In this document: piece after piece, positions 44,710 through 53,167 of the stretch
How the letters are laid out: each line of letters starts with the position of its first letter
How positions within the stretch are numbered: position 1 is the stretch's first letter
Assembly: GCA_003222135.1 (NCBI GenBank)
Contig: QHUM01000039.1
Location: 1-64,000 of the forward strand
DNA: 64,000 nucleotides
Reading direction: 5' to 3'
DNA from: Gemmatimonadota bacterium
GTDB taxonomy: Bacteria; Gemmatimonadota; Gemmatimonadetes; Gemmatimonadales; GWC2-71-9
The notes under the pieces: generated by a model
Databases searched by the model: none
The model's input: the letters and a program-made list of their open reading frames with translations, nothing else
Told to the model about the DNA's origin: nothing
Made by a program: the position numbers and the translations under genes

Positions 44710-46151
44710 CGGCTGCCCCGGAGGAAGCCGCACCGCGCCGCGTGCTGTTCGTCACGGGCAAGCTTGCCGAGCCGGCGCTGCGTCGCACGCTCGGCGAGAT
44801 GGCGCCGGCATTCGCGTACGACGTCGCGGTCATGAAGATCACCGTGGCCGCGCTGATGACGACGCCGTGGATCGCGCGCTTCCTGGTGGTGCCCGCCGGC
44901 ACGGACCTCGTGCTGATCCCGGGCCTGTGCGAGGGAGACGCCGCGGTGATCGCGGAGCGGGCGGGGGGGGGCGTGCGCGTCGAAAAGGGGCCGAAGGACC
45001 TGCACCAGATCCCCGAGTATTTCGGCCGCGCGGCGGCGGCGCGGGACTACGGCGCGTACGCCATCGAGATCGTGGCGGAGGTGAACAACGCACCGCGCCT
45101 GGAGCGCGCGGCGCTGCGCCGGGAGGCCGACCACTATCGGGCGAGCGGCGCCGACGTGATCGACATCGGCTGCACCCCGGGACGCGAGTTCCCGGGACTT
45201 GCGGACACGGTGCGGGAGCTGGTCGACGCGGGGATGCGGGTGAGCGTCGACTCCTTCGACGCAGGCGAGATCCGCACGGCCGTGGCGGCGGGCGCCGAGC
45301 TCGTGCTGTCCATCAATCGATCCAATCTCGACGTCGCGCGGGACTTCACGGGCACGGCCACGCGCGTGGTCGTGATCCCCGACTTCGGCCAGGGTCTCGA
45401 GACGCTCGAGCCGACCATCGCCGCGCTCGAGCGCTGGGGTGTGTCGTACCTGATCGACCCGGTGATCGAGCCGATCGGCTTCGGATTCTTCGCCTCGCTC
45501 GGACGCTTCGCCGAGGTGCGCCGCCGACACCCGCTGGCACCGCTGTTCATGGGCATCGGCAACATCACCGAGCTCACCGCCGCAGACACGACCGGCGTGA
45601 ACGCCCTGCTGATCGCGATGTGCGAGGAACTGGGAGTGCGCGCCGTTCTCACGACCGAGGTGATCCCCTGGGCCCGGGGCGTCGTGCGTGAAGTGGACAT
45701 CGCGCGGCGCCTCATGCACCACGCCGTCGCCCGCCAGACGCTCCCCAAAGGGGTGGACGACCGGCTCGTCACCCTCAAGGATCCCACGATCCGCGCGTAC
45801 CCGGAAGCCGAGCTGCGCGAGCTGCAGGCCCGCGTGACCGACCCAAACTTCCGCATCTTCGCGGATCGCGAGGTCATCACCGTTTTCAACGACGAGGTCT
45901 TCGTCCGGGGCACGGACATCCAGGAGATCTTCGCGCAGCTCGGCGTCGACGAGGCGACCCACGCGTTCTACCTCGGCCGCGAGCTGATGAAAGCGCGGCT
46001 CGCTCTCGCACTCGGCAAGAACTACCGCCAGGAGGGGGCGCTCGAGTGGGGCTACCTCACGCCGCCGGACGACCGTGGCCCCGAGCACGTGCGCCTCACG
46101 CAGCGGTCCAGACGCTCCCGCGAGCGTCGCAAGGCGAAGGGCGGCGCGTGA
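44706..46151 (+). CDS. dihydropteroate synthase-like H4MPT synthesis protein
   Basis: A 481-residue protein with a unique N-terminal domain (DUF6513-type, RRVLFVTGKLAEPALRRTL) and a DHPS-like TIM barrel (about 120-370: ASGADVIDIGCTPGREFPGL, RVSVDSFDAGEIRTAVAAGA). It is much longer than folate DHPS, and this two-domain form is typical of H4MPT clusters. Its probable substrate is a pterin diphosphate joined to the pABA-riboside made by MptG. GTG start in the PCD stop. Confidence 0.85.
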   Translation: MTAAPEEAAPRRVLFVTGKLAEPALRRTLGEMAPAFAYDVAVMKITVAALMTTPWIARFLVVPAGTDLVLIPGLCEGDAAVIAERAGGGVRVEKGPKDLHQIPEYFGRAAAARDYGAYAIEIVAEVNNAPRLERAALRREADHYRASGADVIDIGCTPGREFPGLADTVRELVDAGMRVSVDSFDAGEIRTAVAAGAELVLSINRSNLDVARDFTGTATRVVVIPDFGQGLETLEPTIAALERWGVSYLIDPVIEPIGFGFFASLGRFAEVRRRHPLAPLFMGIGNITELTAADTTGVNALLIAMCEELGVRAVLTTEVIPWARGVVREVDIARRLMHHAVARQTLPKGVDDRLVTLKDPTIRAYPEAELRELQARVTDPNFRIFADREVITVFNDEVFVRGTDIQEIFAQLGVDEATHAFYLGRELMKARLALALGKNYRQEGALEWGYLTPPDDRGPEHVRLTQRSRRSRERRKAKGGA

Positions 46152-47623
46152 GCGAGACGGCGCCGCTCGTGGAAGAGCTGGTCCCGGTCCCCGATCCCGT
46201 CGAGACGTGCGCCCAGTTGGCCGACCTACCGTTCGTCGTGTTTCTCGACAGCGCCACGCATCCGGAGCAGGTCGGCCGCCACTCGTTCCTCGCGGCGGAC
46301 CCGGCAACGGTGGTGCGCTCGAAGGGCGCGCTCACCCAGCAGCTCGGCGGCGGCCGCTGGACCCGGGTTGCCGCGGACCCCGTAGCCCGCGTCGGCGCGA
46401 TCCTCGAGCCGTTCGCCGCGGAGCCGGTGCCCGGCATCCCGCCGTTTCAGGGCGGGGCGGCGGGCTACGTGGGCTACGATTGGGGCGCTCAGCTCGAGCG
46501 CGTGCCACGGACCCGCTATGACGACCTCGCGATCCCGGACGTGATGCTGGGCCTGTACGACTGGGTCATCGCCTGGGACCACCAGACGGAGCGGGCGTGG
46601 GTGATTTCGACGGGGATCCCCGAGCAGGGGACGGCGCGGCGCGAGCGGGCGGCGCGGCGACTGGAATTCGTGAAGCAGCGGCTCGGGCTCCGCGGTCCGG
46701 ACGGCGGGGGGCTCCCGGAGCGACTGCGTATTCTTGTCGCGCAGGGAGCCCCCCGCCGTCCGGACCGCCCAGCTGCGCCCTCGTACCCCGTCCCCGATTT
46801 GCCCGGCGTCCGCTCCAACTTCACCCCCGAGGGCTACCTCGACGCCGTCGCGCGGGTCATCGAGTACGTATACGCCGGCGACATCTTTCAGGCGAACCTG
46901 TCGCAGCGACTCCAGGCGCCGCTCGCGGGGACCCCGTTCGAGCTGTACCGCCGCCTGCGGCAGCGCAACCCGGCCCCCTTCGCCGGATTCCTTGATTTCG
47001 GCGACGTCGTCATGGCGAGCTCATCCCCCGAGCGGTTCCTGCGGGTCGACGACGGCCGCCGAGTGGAGACGCGCCCCATCAAGGGCACGCGGCCGCGCGG
47101 GGTCGGCCCGGAGCACGACGCGGCACTCGCCCTCGCGCTCGCCGAGAGCGACAAGGACATGGCAGAGAACGTGATGATCGTGGACCTGCTGCGGAACGAC
47201 CTGTCGCGGGTATGCCAGCCCGGCACCGTGCGCGTACCCGAATTGTTCGCGCTCGAGCACTACCAGACCGTCCACCACCTCGTGTCGACCGTCGTGGGCG
47301 AGCTCGCGCCCGAGCACGACGGGCTCGACCTGTTGCGCGCGGCGTTTCCCGGCGGCTCCATCACCGGCGCGCCCAAGGTACGGGCGATGCAGATCATCGC
47401 CGAGCTCGAGCCGACGCAGCGTGCCGTGTACTGCGGCTCGATCGGCTACGTGAGCGTCACCGGGGCGCTGGACACGAGCATCGTCATCCGCACCTGTCTG
47501 GTGGTCGGCCGCGACGTGTATTTTCAGGCCGGCGGCGGCATCGTCGCCGATTCCGACCCCGCGCAGGAGTACCGGGAGACGCTCGACAAGGCCCGCGGCC
47601 TGATCGCCGCCCTCGAGCCATGA
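46148..47623 (+). CDS. pabB: aminodeoxychorismate synthase component I
   Basis: Chorismate-utilising enzyme, 491 residues. TRPIKGTRPRG carries the PIKGT form diagnostic for PabB rather than TrpE (PIAGT). FQANLSQRL, DLLRNDLSRVCQPGTV and PGGSITGAPKVRAMQII are standard. With PabA it makes 4-amino-4-deoxychorismate toward p-aminobenzoate, the substrate of MptG two genes on. GTG start overlapping the preceding stop. A pabC lyase is not in the window. Confidence 0.9.
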   Translation: MSETAPLVEELVPVPDPVETCAQLADLPFVVFLDSATHPEQVGRHSFLAADPATVVRSKGALTQQLGGGRWTRVAADPVARVGAILEPFAAEPVPGIPPFQGGAAGYVGYDWGAQLERVPRTRYDDLAIPDVMLGLYDWVIAWDHQTERAWVISTGIPEQGTARRERAARRLEFVKQRLGLRGPDGGGLPERLRILVAQGAPRRPDRPAAPSYPVPDLPGVRSNFTPEGYLDAVARVIEYVYAGDIFQANLSQRLQAPLAGTPFELYRRLRQRNPAPFAGFLDFGDVVMASSSPERFLRVDDGRRVETRPIKGTRPRGVGPEHDAALALALAESDKDMAENVMIVDLLRNDLSRVCQPGTVRVPELFALEHYQTVHHLVSTVVGELAPEHDGLDLLRAAFPGGSITGAPKVRAMQIIAELEPTQRAVYCGSIGYVSVTGALDTSIVIRTCLVVGRDVYFQAGGGIVADSDPAQEYRETLDKARGLIAALEP

Positions 47624-48297
47624 TACTGCTCATCGACAACTACGACTCGTTCGTGCACAACCTGGCGCGCTATGTAAGGGAGCTGGGAGAGGAGACGGTG
47701 ATACGACGCCATGACGCGACGTCGTACGAGGAGATCGAGCAGCTCCGACCCTCGCACATCATCATCTCCCCGGGCCCGTGCTCGCCCGGCGAGGCCGGAA
47801 TCTCGACGGATGTGGTGCGCCGCTTCGGGGCTACGACGCCCATCCTCGGCGTGTGCCTGGGCCATCAGTGTATCGGCGCCGCCTACGGCGCCGCCATCGT
47901 GCGGGCGGGGCGGCCGGTGCACGGCAAGGCGTCCCGCATCCAGCACGACGGCCGCGGCATCTTCGCCGGGCTGCCGAACCCGTTCCAGGCGGCCCGCTAC
48001 CACTCGCTCGCCATCGCCCGCAACGGCGTGCCGCCGGTGCTCGCCGTCACGGCCACCGCCGACGACGGGGAGATCATGGCGGTCGCGCACGTGCGGCACC
48101 CAGTGATCGGCCTGCAGTTTCATCCGGAATCGGTGCTGACCGAGCACGGCTATCGCCTGCTCGATCGCTTCCTGCACGGGGCCGCCACCCCGGCGCACCC
48201 GCTCCCGAATCGAGCCGACGGGGCCGACGGCGGGAGCGCGCGCGCGCCCGCGCCGCCACGGGAGTTCGTGCCGCCGCCCGCCGCAGTTGTCCGGTGA
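47620..48297 (+). CDS. pabA: aminodeoxychorismate synthase component II (glutamine amidotransferase)
   Basis: Class I glutamine amidotransferase, 225 residues. ILLIDNYDSFVHNLARY, the nucleophile Cys in LGVCLGHQCIG, and the His/Glu in GLQFHPESVL complete the triad. A 35-residue Pro/Ala-rich tail extends beyond the usual end. It could also serve anthranilate synthase, but its overlap with pabB (ATGA) favours pABA synthesis. Confidence 0.92.
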   Translation: MILLIDNYDSFVHNLARYVRELGEETVIRRHDATSYEEIEQLRPSHIIISPGPCSPGEAGISTDVVRRFGATTPILGVCLGHQCIGAAYGAAIVRAGRPVHGKASRIQHDGRGIFAGLPNPFQAARYHSLAIARNGVPPVLAVTATADDGEIMAVAHVRHPVIGLQFHPESVLTEHGYRLLDRFLHGAATPAHPLPNRADGADGGSARAPAPPREFVPPPAAVVR

Positions 48298-48869
48298 TCA
48301 TCGAGTCGATCCTCACGACGCTCGACGTCGCCGGGACGCCCAACTTCGCGCCGATGGGCGTCGAGTGGGGCGAGCAGGAGATCGTCATCAAACCGTTTCT
48401 CGAGACCACCACCTTCCAGAATCTGCGCGATACCCGGGCCGCCGTCGTGAACCTGACGGACGACGTCATGCTGTTCGCGCAAGGCGCGATCGCCACGGTG
48501 CAGTTTCCGGCAGCGCCGGCGACGGCCGTGCGCGGCGTCGTGCTCGAGGCCGTGTGCTCGTGGCGGGAGGTGGAGGTGCGCTCGCTCGACGCCACACCGC
48601 CGCGAGCCCGCGTGGTGACCGCGGTGGTGCATCGGGGGTTTCGGCGTGAGTTCCTGGGCTTCAACCGGGCACGCCACGCGGTGCTCGAGGCCGCGATCCT
48701 GGCCACGCGTACCCATCTGCTGCCGGCCGAGCAGATCCGCGACGAGCTCGCGCGGCTGCAGGTGATCGTGGACAAGACGGCGGGCCCGCGCGAGCGCGAG
48801 GCGATGGCGCTGCTCTCGGACTATGTGCGCACCGCGCCGACGGTCCGGACGGCGCCCGCACCGCGGTGA
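48294..48869 (+). CDS. DUF447-family protein of the H4MPT cluster
   Basis: A 191-residue DUF447 protein. IIESILTTLDVAGTPNFAPM and FQNLRDTRAAVVNLTDDVML resemble FMN-binding split-barrel proteins; the C-terminus is helical. Members are found in methanogens and H4MPT bacteria and lack a proven reaction. GTG start overlaps pabA, and its stop overlaps mptG. A flavin-linked step in cofactor synthesis is only an inference. Confidence 0.78.
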   Translation: MIIESILTTLDVAGTPNFAPMGVEWGEQEIVIKPFLETTTFQNLRDTRAAVVNLTDDVMLFAQGAIATVQFPAAPATAVRGVVLEAVCSWREVEVRSLDATPPRARVVTAVVHRGFRREFLGFNRARHAVLEAAILATRTHLLPAEQIRDELARLQVIVDKTAGPREREAMALLSDYVRTAPTVRTAPAPR

Positions 48870-49843
48870 GCGAAGACGGCCTTCCCGTATTCGTCGAGGC
48901 GCCGGCCCGCCTCCATTTCGGGGTGCTCGACCTGCGGGGCGATCTCGGGCGCCGCTTCGGTGGCATCGGCGCCGCCGTCCCAGCACCGTCGCTGTTGCTC
49001 GAGGCGCGCCCCTCCCCCGAGCTCCGGGCAGAGGGTCCGGACGCGACGCGGGCCCTGGCCTTCGCGCAGCGGTTCGCCGCGCATCACGGCATCCCACCCC
49101 GCGTCCATCTCTGCCTGCACCGCACCATCCCACCCCACGCGGGGCTCGGCTCGGGCACGCAGCTCGCCCTTGCCGTGGCGCGCGCCACGGCCGAGCTGTA
49201 CGGGCTGCCGACCGACGTGACGACGCTGGCACACGCCGTGGACCGCGGCAGGCGGTCGGCGGTGGGGACCTGGACGTTCGCGTTGGGCGGGTTTGTGCTC
49301 GAAGGCGGCCGCAGACCGGGCGACGAGGCGCCGGCCCCACTGCTCGCCCGGCTGCCGATGCCCGCGGCATGGCGCTGCGTGGTGGTTACCCCCGCCGGGA
49401 AGTCCGGGCTCGCAGGTGACGAAGAGGCGGCGGCGTTCGGGCGGCTGCCGCCGCCCCCGGCGACCGAGGTGGCGCACGTCGCACACCTCGTGCTGATGCA
49501 GCTGCTGCCCGCGCTGGCCGTGGCCGACCTCGCGGCGTTCGGGGCGGCGCTGACGGCGGTGCAACGCATCACCGGGGGGTGGTTCGCGCCGGCCCAAGGG
49601 GGCGTGTTCGCCCCGGGTGAGACCGGTGAGCTGGTCGAACAGTTGCGCCGATGGGGGGCGATCGGTGTGGGCCAAAGCTCCTGGGGCCCCGCCGTCTACG
49701 GGATCGTGGCGGACGCGGGGACGGCCGCGGCTCTGGCGGGGCGGGTGCGGGCGATCCTCCGCCCCGGCGGCGCCGTATATGAGGGGGGCTTCAGCCAGGT
49801 CGGGGCGCGCGTGTGGCGCGGGGCGACACTTGTTTCACCCTGA
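48866..49843 (+). CDS. mptG: beta-ribofuranosylaminobenzene 5'-phosphate synthase
   Basis: Joins PRPP and p-aminobenzoate with loss of CO2, the committed step of H4MPT synthesis. A 325-residue GHMP-kinase-like protein: FVEAPARLHFGVLDLRGDLG, the PHAGLGSGTQLALAVARATA loop and IGVGQSSWGPAVYGIV are typical of RFAP synthase. GTG start overlapping DUF447. It ends the operon and is followed by the xoxF promoter. Confidence 0.92.
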   Translation: MSEDGLPVFVEAPARLHFGVLDLRGDLGRRFGGIGAAVPAPSLLLEARPSPELRAEGPDATRALAFAQRFAAHHGIPPRVHLCLHRTIPPHAGLGSGTQLALAVARATAELYGLPTDVTTLAHAVDRGRRSAVGTWTFALGGFVLEGGRRPGDEAPAPLLARLPMPAAWRCVVVTPAGKSGLAGDEEAAAFGRLPPPPATEVAHVAHLVLMQLLPALAVADLAAFGAALTAVQRITGGWFAPAQGGVFAPGETGELVEQLRRWGAIGVGQSSWGPAVYGIVADAGTAAALAGRVRAILRPGGAVYEGGFSQVGARVWRGATLVSP

Positions 49844-49867
49844 AAACGCAGGCCTTTTCCAGCCTGA

Positions 49868-49896
49868 TTGACAGTCGCTGGACCCGGGGATATAAC
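49868..49896 (+). promoter_or_regulatory. xoxF promoter
   Basis: TTGACA (49868-49873), exactly 17 bases, TATAAC (49891-49896): one base from the sigma-70 consensus and the strongest promoter in the window. Transcription would start near 49903 and leave a leader of about 155 bases. A high-output promoter suits XoxF, usually an abundant protein. Confidence 0.75.
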
Positions 49897-49902
49897 CCAT
49901 AT

Positions 49903-50057
49903 CTCTAGCAGTATCCTTAGCTGGAGGTTTTCCGACGATTGCTGTGGCCTGTCGGGAAAGCGGCCCCCCCGGACCTTGCCCACGAGGGTTAGCAACACTG
50001 ACAGGCAAGTTGCATGTACCGTTTCTCACCACCCTCATCCTCAACATGAGGTCAGCT
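49903..50057 (+). promoter_or_regulatory. xoxF 5' leader with possible RNA structure
   Basis: A 155-base untranslated leader. A 9-bp stem (49928-49936 with 49951-49959, one G-U pair) has a 14-base loop. Further on CTTGCC (49975-49980) pairs with GGCAAG (50004-50009), while GCAA (49992-49995) can pair with TTGC (50010-50013), giving an interlocked, pseudoknot-like arrangement. A 17-codon frame from TTG 49939 to TAG 49992, with GGAGG at 49923-49927, might be a leader peptide. The xoxF ribosome site GAGG is at 50048-50051. All pairings were found by eye. Confidence 0.4.
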
Positions 50058-51821
50058 ATGAACCGCTTCAAACTGCTGTCCGGCGGAATCGCGGCGAGCA
50101 TGATGGTGCTCGCAGCATCCGCCGTCGCCCAAGGTCCGGGCGAGTGGACCATGACGGGTCGGACGTACGACCTGCAGCGCTACAGTCCGCTCACCCAGGT
50201 CAACAAGGCGAATGTGAAGGGCCTCAAGGCCGCATGGACGTTCTCGACCGGCGTTCTGAACGGCCACGAGGGAAATCCGCTGGTGTTCAACAACGTGATG
50301 TACGTGCACAGCGCGTTCCCGAACATCGTGTACGCCCTCGACCTGACGAAGCCGGGCGCGCCGATGATCTGGAAGCATGTGCCGCCCCAGCCGCCCGAGG
50401 CGAAGCCGATCGCGTGCTGCGACCTGGTGAACCGCGGTCTCGCCTACCATCCGAGCGGCAAGCTGTTCATCGAGCTGCTGGCGGGCGACCTGCTGGCACT
50501 CGATGCGAAGACCGGCAAGCAGCTGTGGCGCGTCCCGAACGCCGACTACAAGACCGGCTCCACGATGACCAACGCTCCAATCGTGATCAAGGACATCGTG
50601 ATCGCGGGGATTTCGGGCGGTGAGTTCGGCGTGCGCGGCCGGGTGACGGCGTACGACGTCAACACCGGGAAGGAAGTATGGCGTGCCTACTCCACCGGTC
50701 CCGACGCCGACGTAAAGATCGTGGGCGAGCCGAACTCCAACTACGCGTCGATGAAGGGCAAGGACCTGGGTGTGTCGACGTGGCAGGGGGACGAGTGGCA
50801 GCACGGCGGCGGAACCACGTGGGGCTGGTATTCCTACGATCCGCAGCTGAACCTGTTCTACTACAGCTCGGGCAACCCGGGCACGTGGAACCCCGATCAG
50901 CGGCCCGGTGACAACAAGTGGTCGATGACGATCTTCGCCCGCAACCCGGACAACGGGGAGGCGAAGTGGGCGTACCAGATGACGCCGCACGACGAGTGGG
51001 ACTATGACGGCGTCAACGAGAACGTCCTGGTCGACCTGACGATCGGCGGGAAACCGGTGAAGGCGCTGGTGCACTTCGACCGCAACGGCTTCGGCTACAC
51101 GCTCGATCGGACCACCGGCAAGGTGCTTGTCGCCGAGCCGTTCGGGCCGGTCAACTGGGCCTCGAAGATCGACCTCGCGACGGGCGTCCCGGTTCGCAAC
51201 GCGCAGTTCGGGACCACCTCGAAGAAGAATACCGAGGGGATTTGTCCGGCTGCCATCGGCTTCAAGGATCAACAGCCCTCCGCGTACTCGCCGCAGACTC
51301 ACCTCTTCTACGTCCCAACCAACAACATCTGCATGGATTATGAGGGCGTCGAGGTGAAGTACTCGGCCGGTCAGCCCTACGTGGGCGCGATCGTGCGGAT
51401 GTTCCCGGGCCCGGGCGGCAACCGTGGCGCGTTCATCGCCTGGGATCCGACCGTCGGGAAGATCAAGTGGTCGATCAAGGAAAACCTCGCGGCCTATGGC
51501 GGTGCACTAGCCACGGCCTCGGGGATCGTGTTCTACGGCACGATGGAAGGCTGGCTCAAGGCCGTGGATGCCACGACCGGGACCGAGCTGTGGCGCTTCA
51601 AGTGTCCGTCGGGCATCATCGGCAACCCGATGACCTACCTCGGGCCGGACGGCAAGCAGTACGTCGCCGTGCTGTCGGGGGTGGGCGGTTGGGCAGGTGC
51701 GGGTGTGGCGCTGGGGATCGGGACGGAAGATCCTACGGCGGCGCTGGGCGCGATCGGTGCGTTCGGCGACTACATCAACATCTCGAACGCCGGCGGTACG
51801 CTGTTGGTGTTCGGGCTCTAG
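50058..51821 (+). CDS. xoxF: lanthanide-type methanol dehydrogenase XoxF
   Basis: PQQ-dependent periplasmic methanol dehydrogenase, 587 residues with a signal peptide (cleavage near ASAVAQ). The vicinal disulphide Cys120-Cys121 is in PIACCDLVNRG. DEWDYDGVNEN carries catalytic Asp315 and Asp317 two residues on; the second Asp marks lanthanide-dependent XoxF and is Ala in calcium MxaF. WQGDEWQHGGGTTWGWYSYD and repeated W-motif blades support the eight-bladed propeller. ATG 50058 has GAGG 6 bases upstream; earlier in-frame starts lack a signal peptide. Electrons should go to the fused cytochrome downstream. Confidence 0.96.
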   Translation: MNRFKLLSGGIAASMMVLAASAVAQGPGEWTMTGRTYDLQRYSPLTQVNKANVKGLKAAWTFSTGVLNGHEGNPLVFNNVMYVHSAFPNIVYALDLTKPGAPMIWKHVPPQPPEAKPIACCDLVNRGLAYHPSGKLFIELLAGDLLALDAKTGKQLWRVPNADYKTGSTMTNAPIVIKDIVIAGISGGEFGVRGRVTAYDVNTGKEVWRAYSTGPDADVKIVGEPNSNYASMKGKDLGVSTWQGDEWQHGGGTTWGWYSYDPQLNLFYYSSGNPGTWNPDQRPGDNKWSMTIFARNPDNGEAKWAYQMTPHDEWDYDGVNENVLVDLTIGGKPVKALVHFDRNGFGYTLDRTTGKVLVAEPFGPVNWASKIDLATGVPVRNAQFGTTSKKNTEGICPAAIGFKDQQPSAYSPQTHLFYVPTNNICMDYEGVEVKYSAGQPYVGAIVRMFPGPGGNRGAFIAWDPTVGKIKWSIKENLAAYGGALATASGIVFYGTMEGWLKAVDATTGTELWRFKCPSGIIGNPMTYLGPDGKQYVAVLSGVGGWAGAGVALGIGTEDPTAALGAIGAFGDYINISNAGGTLLVFGL

Positions 51822-51847
51822 TCGCAAGGCAGTGAAGGCGTAGTTCG

Positions 51848-51887
51848 ACACCCGGTGCTGGAGCGAACGTGCTCCGGCACCGGGTGT
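51848..51887 (+). terminator. 17-bp hairpin between xoxF and the xoxJ-cytochrome gene
   Basis: A near-perfect stem (ACACCCGGTGCTGGAGC with GCTCCGGCACCGGGTGT, one G-U pair) and 6-base loop, 26 bases after the xoxF stop. No T-run follows. It may partly terminate, or protect the xoxF message from 3' decay so that XoxF exceeds its partners. Confidence 0.6.
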
Positions 51888-51937
51888 AGCATCTGCACGA
51901 CAACGACGCTGCATTCGCCGGACCAACAAGGAGAACG

Positions 51938-53167
51938 ATGATTCCCACTCGGGCCAAACTCGCGAGCGCCCTGCTCCTCGGTGCCGCCGCAGTCGCCCTC
52001 ATGGCAAGCGCGCCGCACCCCGACCAGGAGCTCAGGGTCTGCGCCGACCCGTTCGACCTCCCCTTTTCGAACGACCAGGAACAGGGATTCGAGAACAAGA
52101 TCGCACACGTCGTCGCGCAAGACTTGAACGCTCGGGTGATCAACTACTGGTGGCCCAGCCGGCGCGGAGTCCTGCGAAACTCGATCCTGGGCGGCTTCTG
52201 CGACGTGATGATCCAGGCGCCGGTGGGTCTCGACCCGGTGGCGACCACGAAGCCCTACTACCGCTCGACCTACTACTTCGTGTTCCGCGCCGACCGCGGT
52301 CTCAAGTTGCGCTCGCTCGATGACACGATCTTGAAGCACCTGAAGATCGGCGTGAACATCATCGGCTACGACTATACCAACACGCCGCCGGCGCACGCGC
52401 TGGGCTCACGCGGCATCGTCGGGCTCGTCGGGTTCGGCAACTTCTTGAACCCCGATCCCAAGGCCGACCACCCCGAAGACATCATCCGCGCGGTGGCGCA
52501 GGACTCGATCGACGTGGCCATCGTGTGGGGACCCCTGGCGGGCTACTGGGTCAAGCGCGCTCCGGCGGCGCTCACGATGGTGGCGCTCCCAGACTCCGAT
52601 CCCGTGTCGGGCATGCCGTTCGCGTTCAGCATGGCGATGGCGGTGCGGCACCGCGACAAGGAGCTCAAGGCGCGGCTCGATTCCGTGATCGACCGCCGCA
52701 AGAGTGAGATCACCGCAATTCTGCAGGAGTACAGCGTTCCGCTGCTCGAGCTGGGGGCGACGGCGACGCCCACCCCGTCCGCGCCGCACGGTACGCCATC
52801 GGGCGCCGCTGCCCCGACGCGGGACACGGTGCGTGACAGCCTGCTGGTGTCGGATTCGATCTATCAGGGGTGGAAGTGGTTCCACGTGTATTGCTTCCGC
52901 TGTCACGGCGAGGATGCGGCGCACCCCGTGATCGCCACCGCTCCCGATCTGCGGTGGGTGTTGAGCACGAGCGGGATGGCGTATCCGCGGGACTCCTTCG
53001 AGTACACGGTGCTGAACGGGCGCCCCGACAAGGGGATGCCGTCGTGGAAGGTGCTGCTCGACACCGCGGCCGTGAAGGAGCTGTACCAGTACGTCAAGGC
53101 GCGGAGCGACGGTTGGCTGAAGCCGGGGCGGCCGCACCGCGAGTCAGACCTCAAGAAGAGCCAGTGA
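51938..53167 (+). CDS. XoxJ-cytochrome c fusion protein
   Basis: A 409-residue periplasmic protein joining two XoxF partners. After a signal peptide, residues about 30-270 form an XoxJ/MoxJ-type solute-binding domain (LRVCADPFDLPFSNDQEQGF, FENKIAHVVAQDL, GLDPVATTKPYYRSTYYFVF). A Pro/Thr-rich linker (about 273-300) leads to a single-heme cytochrome c with Cys319-Phe-Arg-Cys322-His323 and a distal Met candidate in KGMPSW. XoxG and XoxJ are normally separate; a fused cytochrome cGJ is known from Methylacidiphilum. AAGGAG precedes the ATG. Probably the direct electron acceptor of XoxF. Confidence 0.88.
   Translation: MIPTRAKLASALLLGAAAVALMASAPHPDQELRVCADPFDLPFSNDQEQGFENKIAHVVAQDLNARVINYWWPSRRGVLRNSILGGFCDVMIQAPVGLDPVATTKPYYRSTYYFVFRADRGLKLRSLDDTILKHLKIGVNIIGYDYTNTPPAHALGSRGIVGLVGFGNFLNPDPKADHPEDIIRAVAQDSIDVAIVWGPLAGYWVKRAPAALTMVALPDSDPVSGMPFAFSMAMAVRHRDKELKARLDSVIDRRKSEITAILQEYSVPLLELGATATPTPSAPHGTPSGAAAPTRDTVRDSLLVSDSIYQGWKWFHVYCFRCHGEDAAHPVIATAPDLRWVLSTSGMAYPRDSFEYTVLNGRPDKGMPSWKVLLDTAAVKELYQYVKARSDGWLKPGRPHRESDLKKSQ

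Noticed and set aside
46148..48297. Anthranilate synthase (trpE/trpG) for the chorismate enzymes
   Set aside because: The PIKGT motif marks PabB, and the pair lies beside mptG, which needs pABA.
49944..50057. Longer xoxF start at GTG 49944
   Set aside because: It would put 38 non-signal residues before the signal peptide and lies 16 bases from the nearest GGAGG; ATG 50058 has a properly spaced GAGG.
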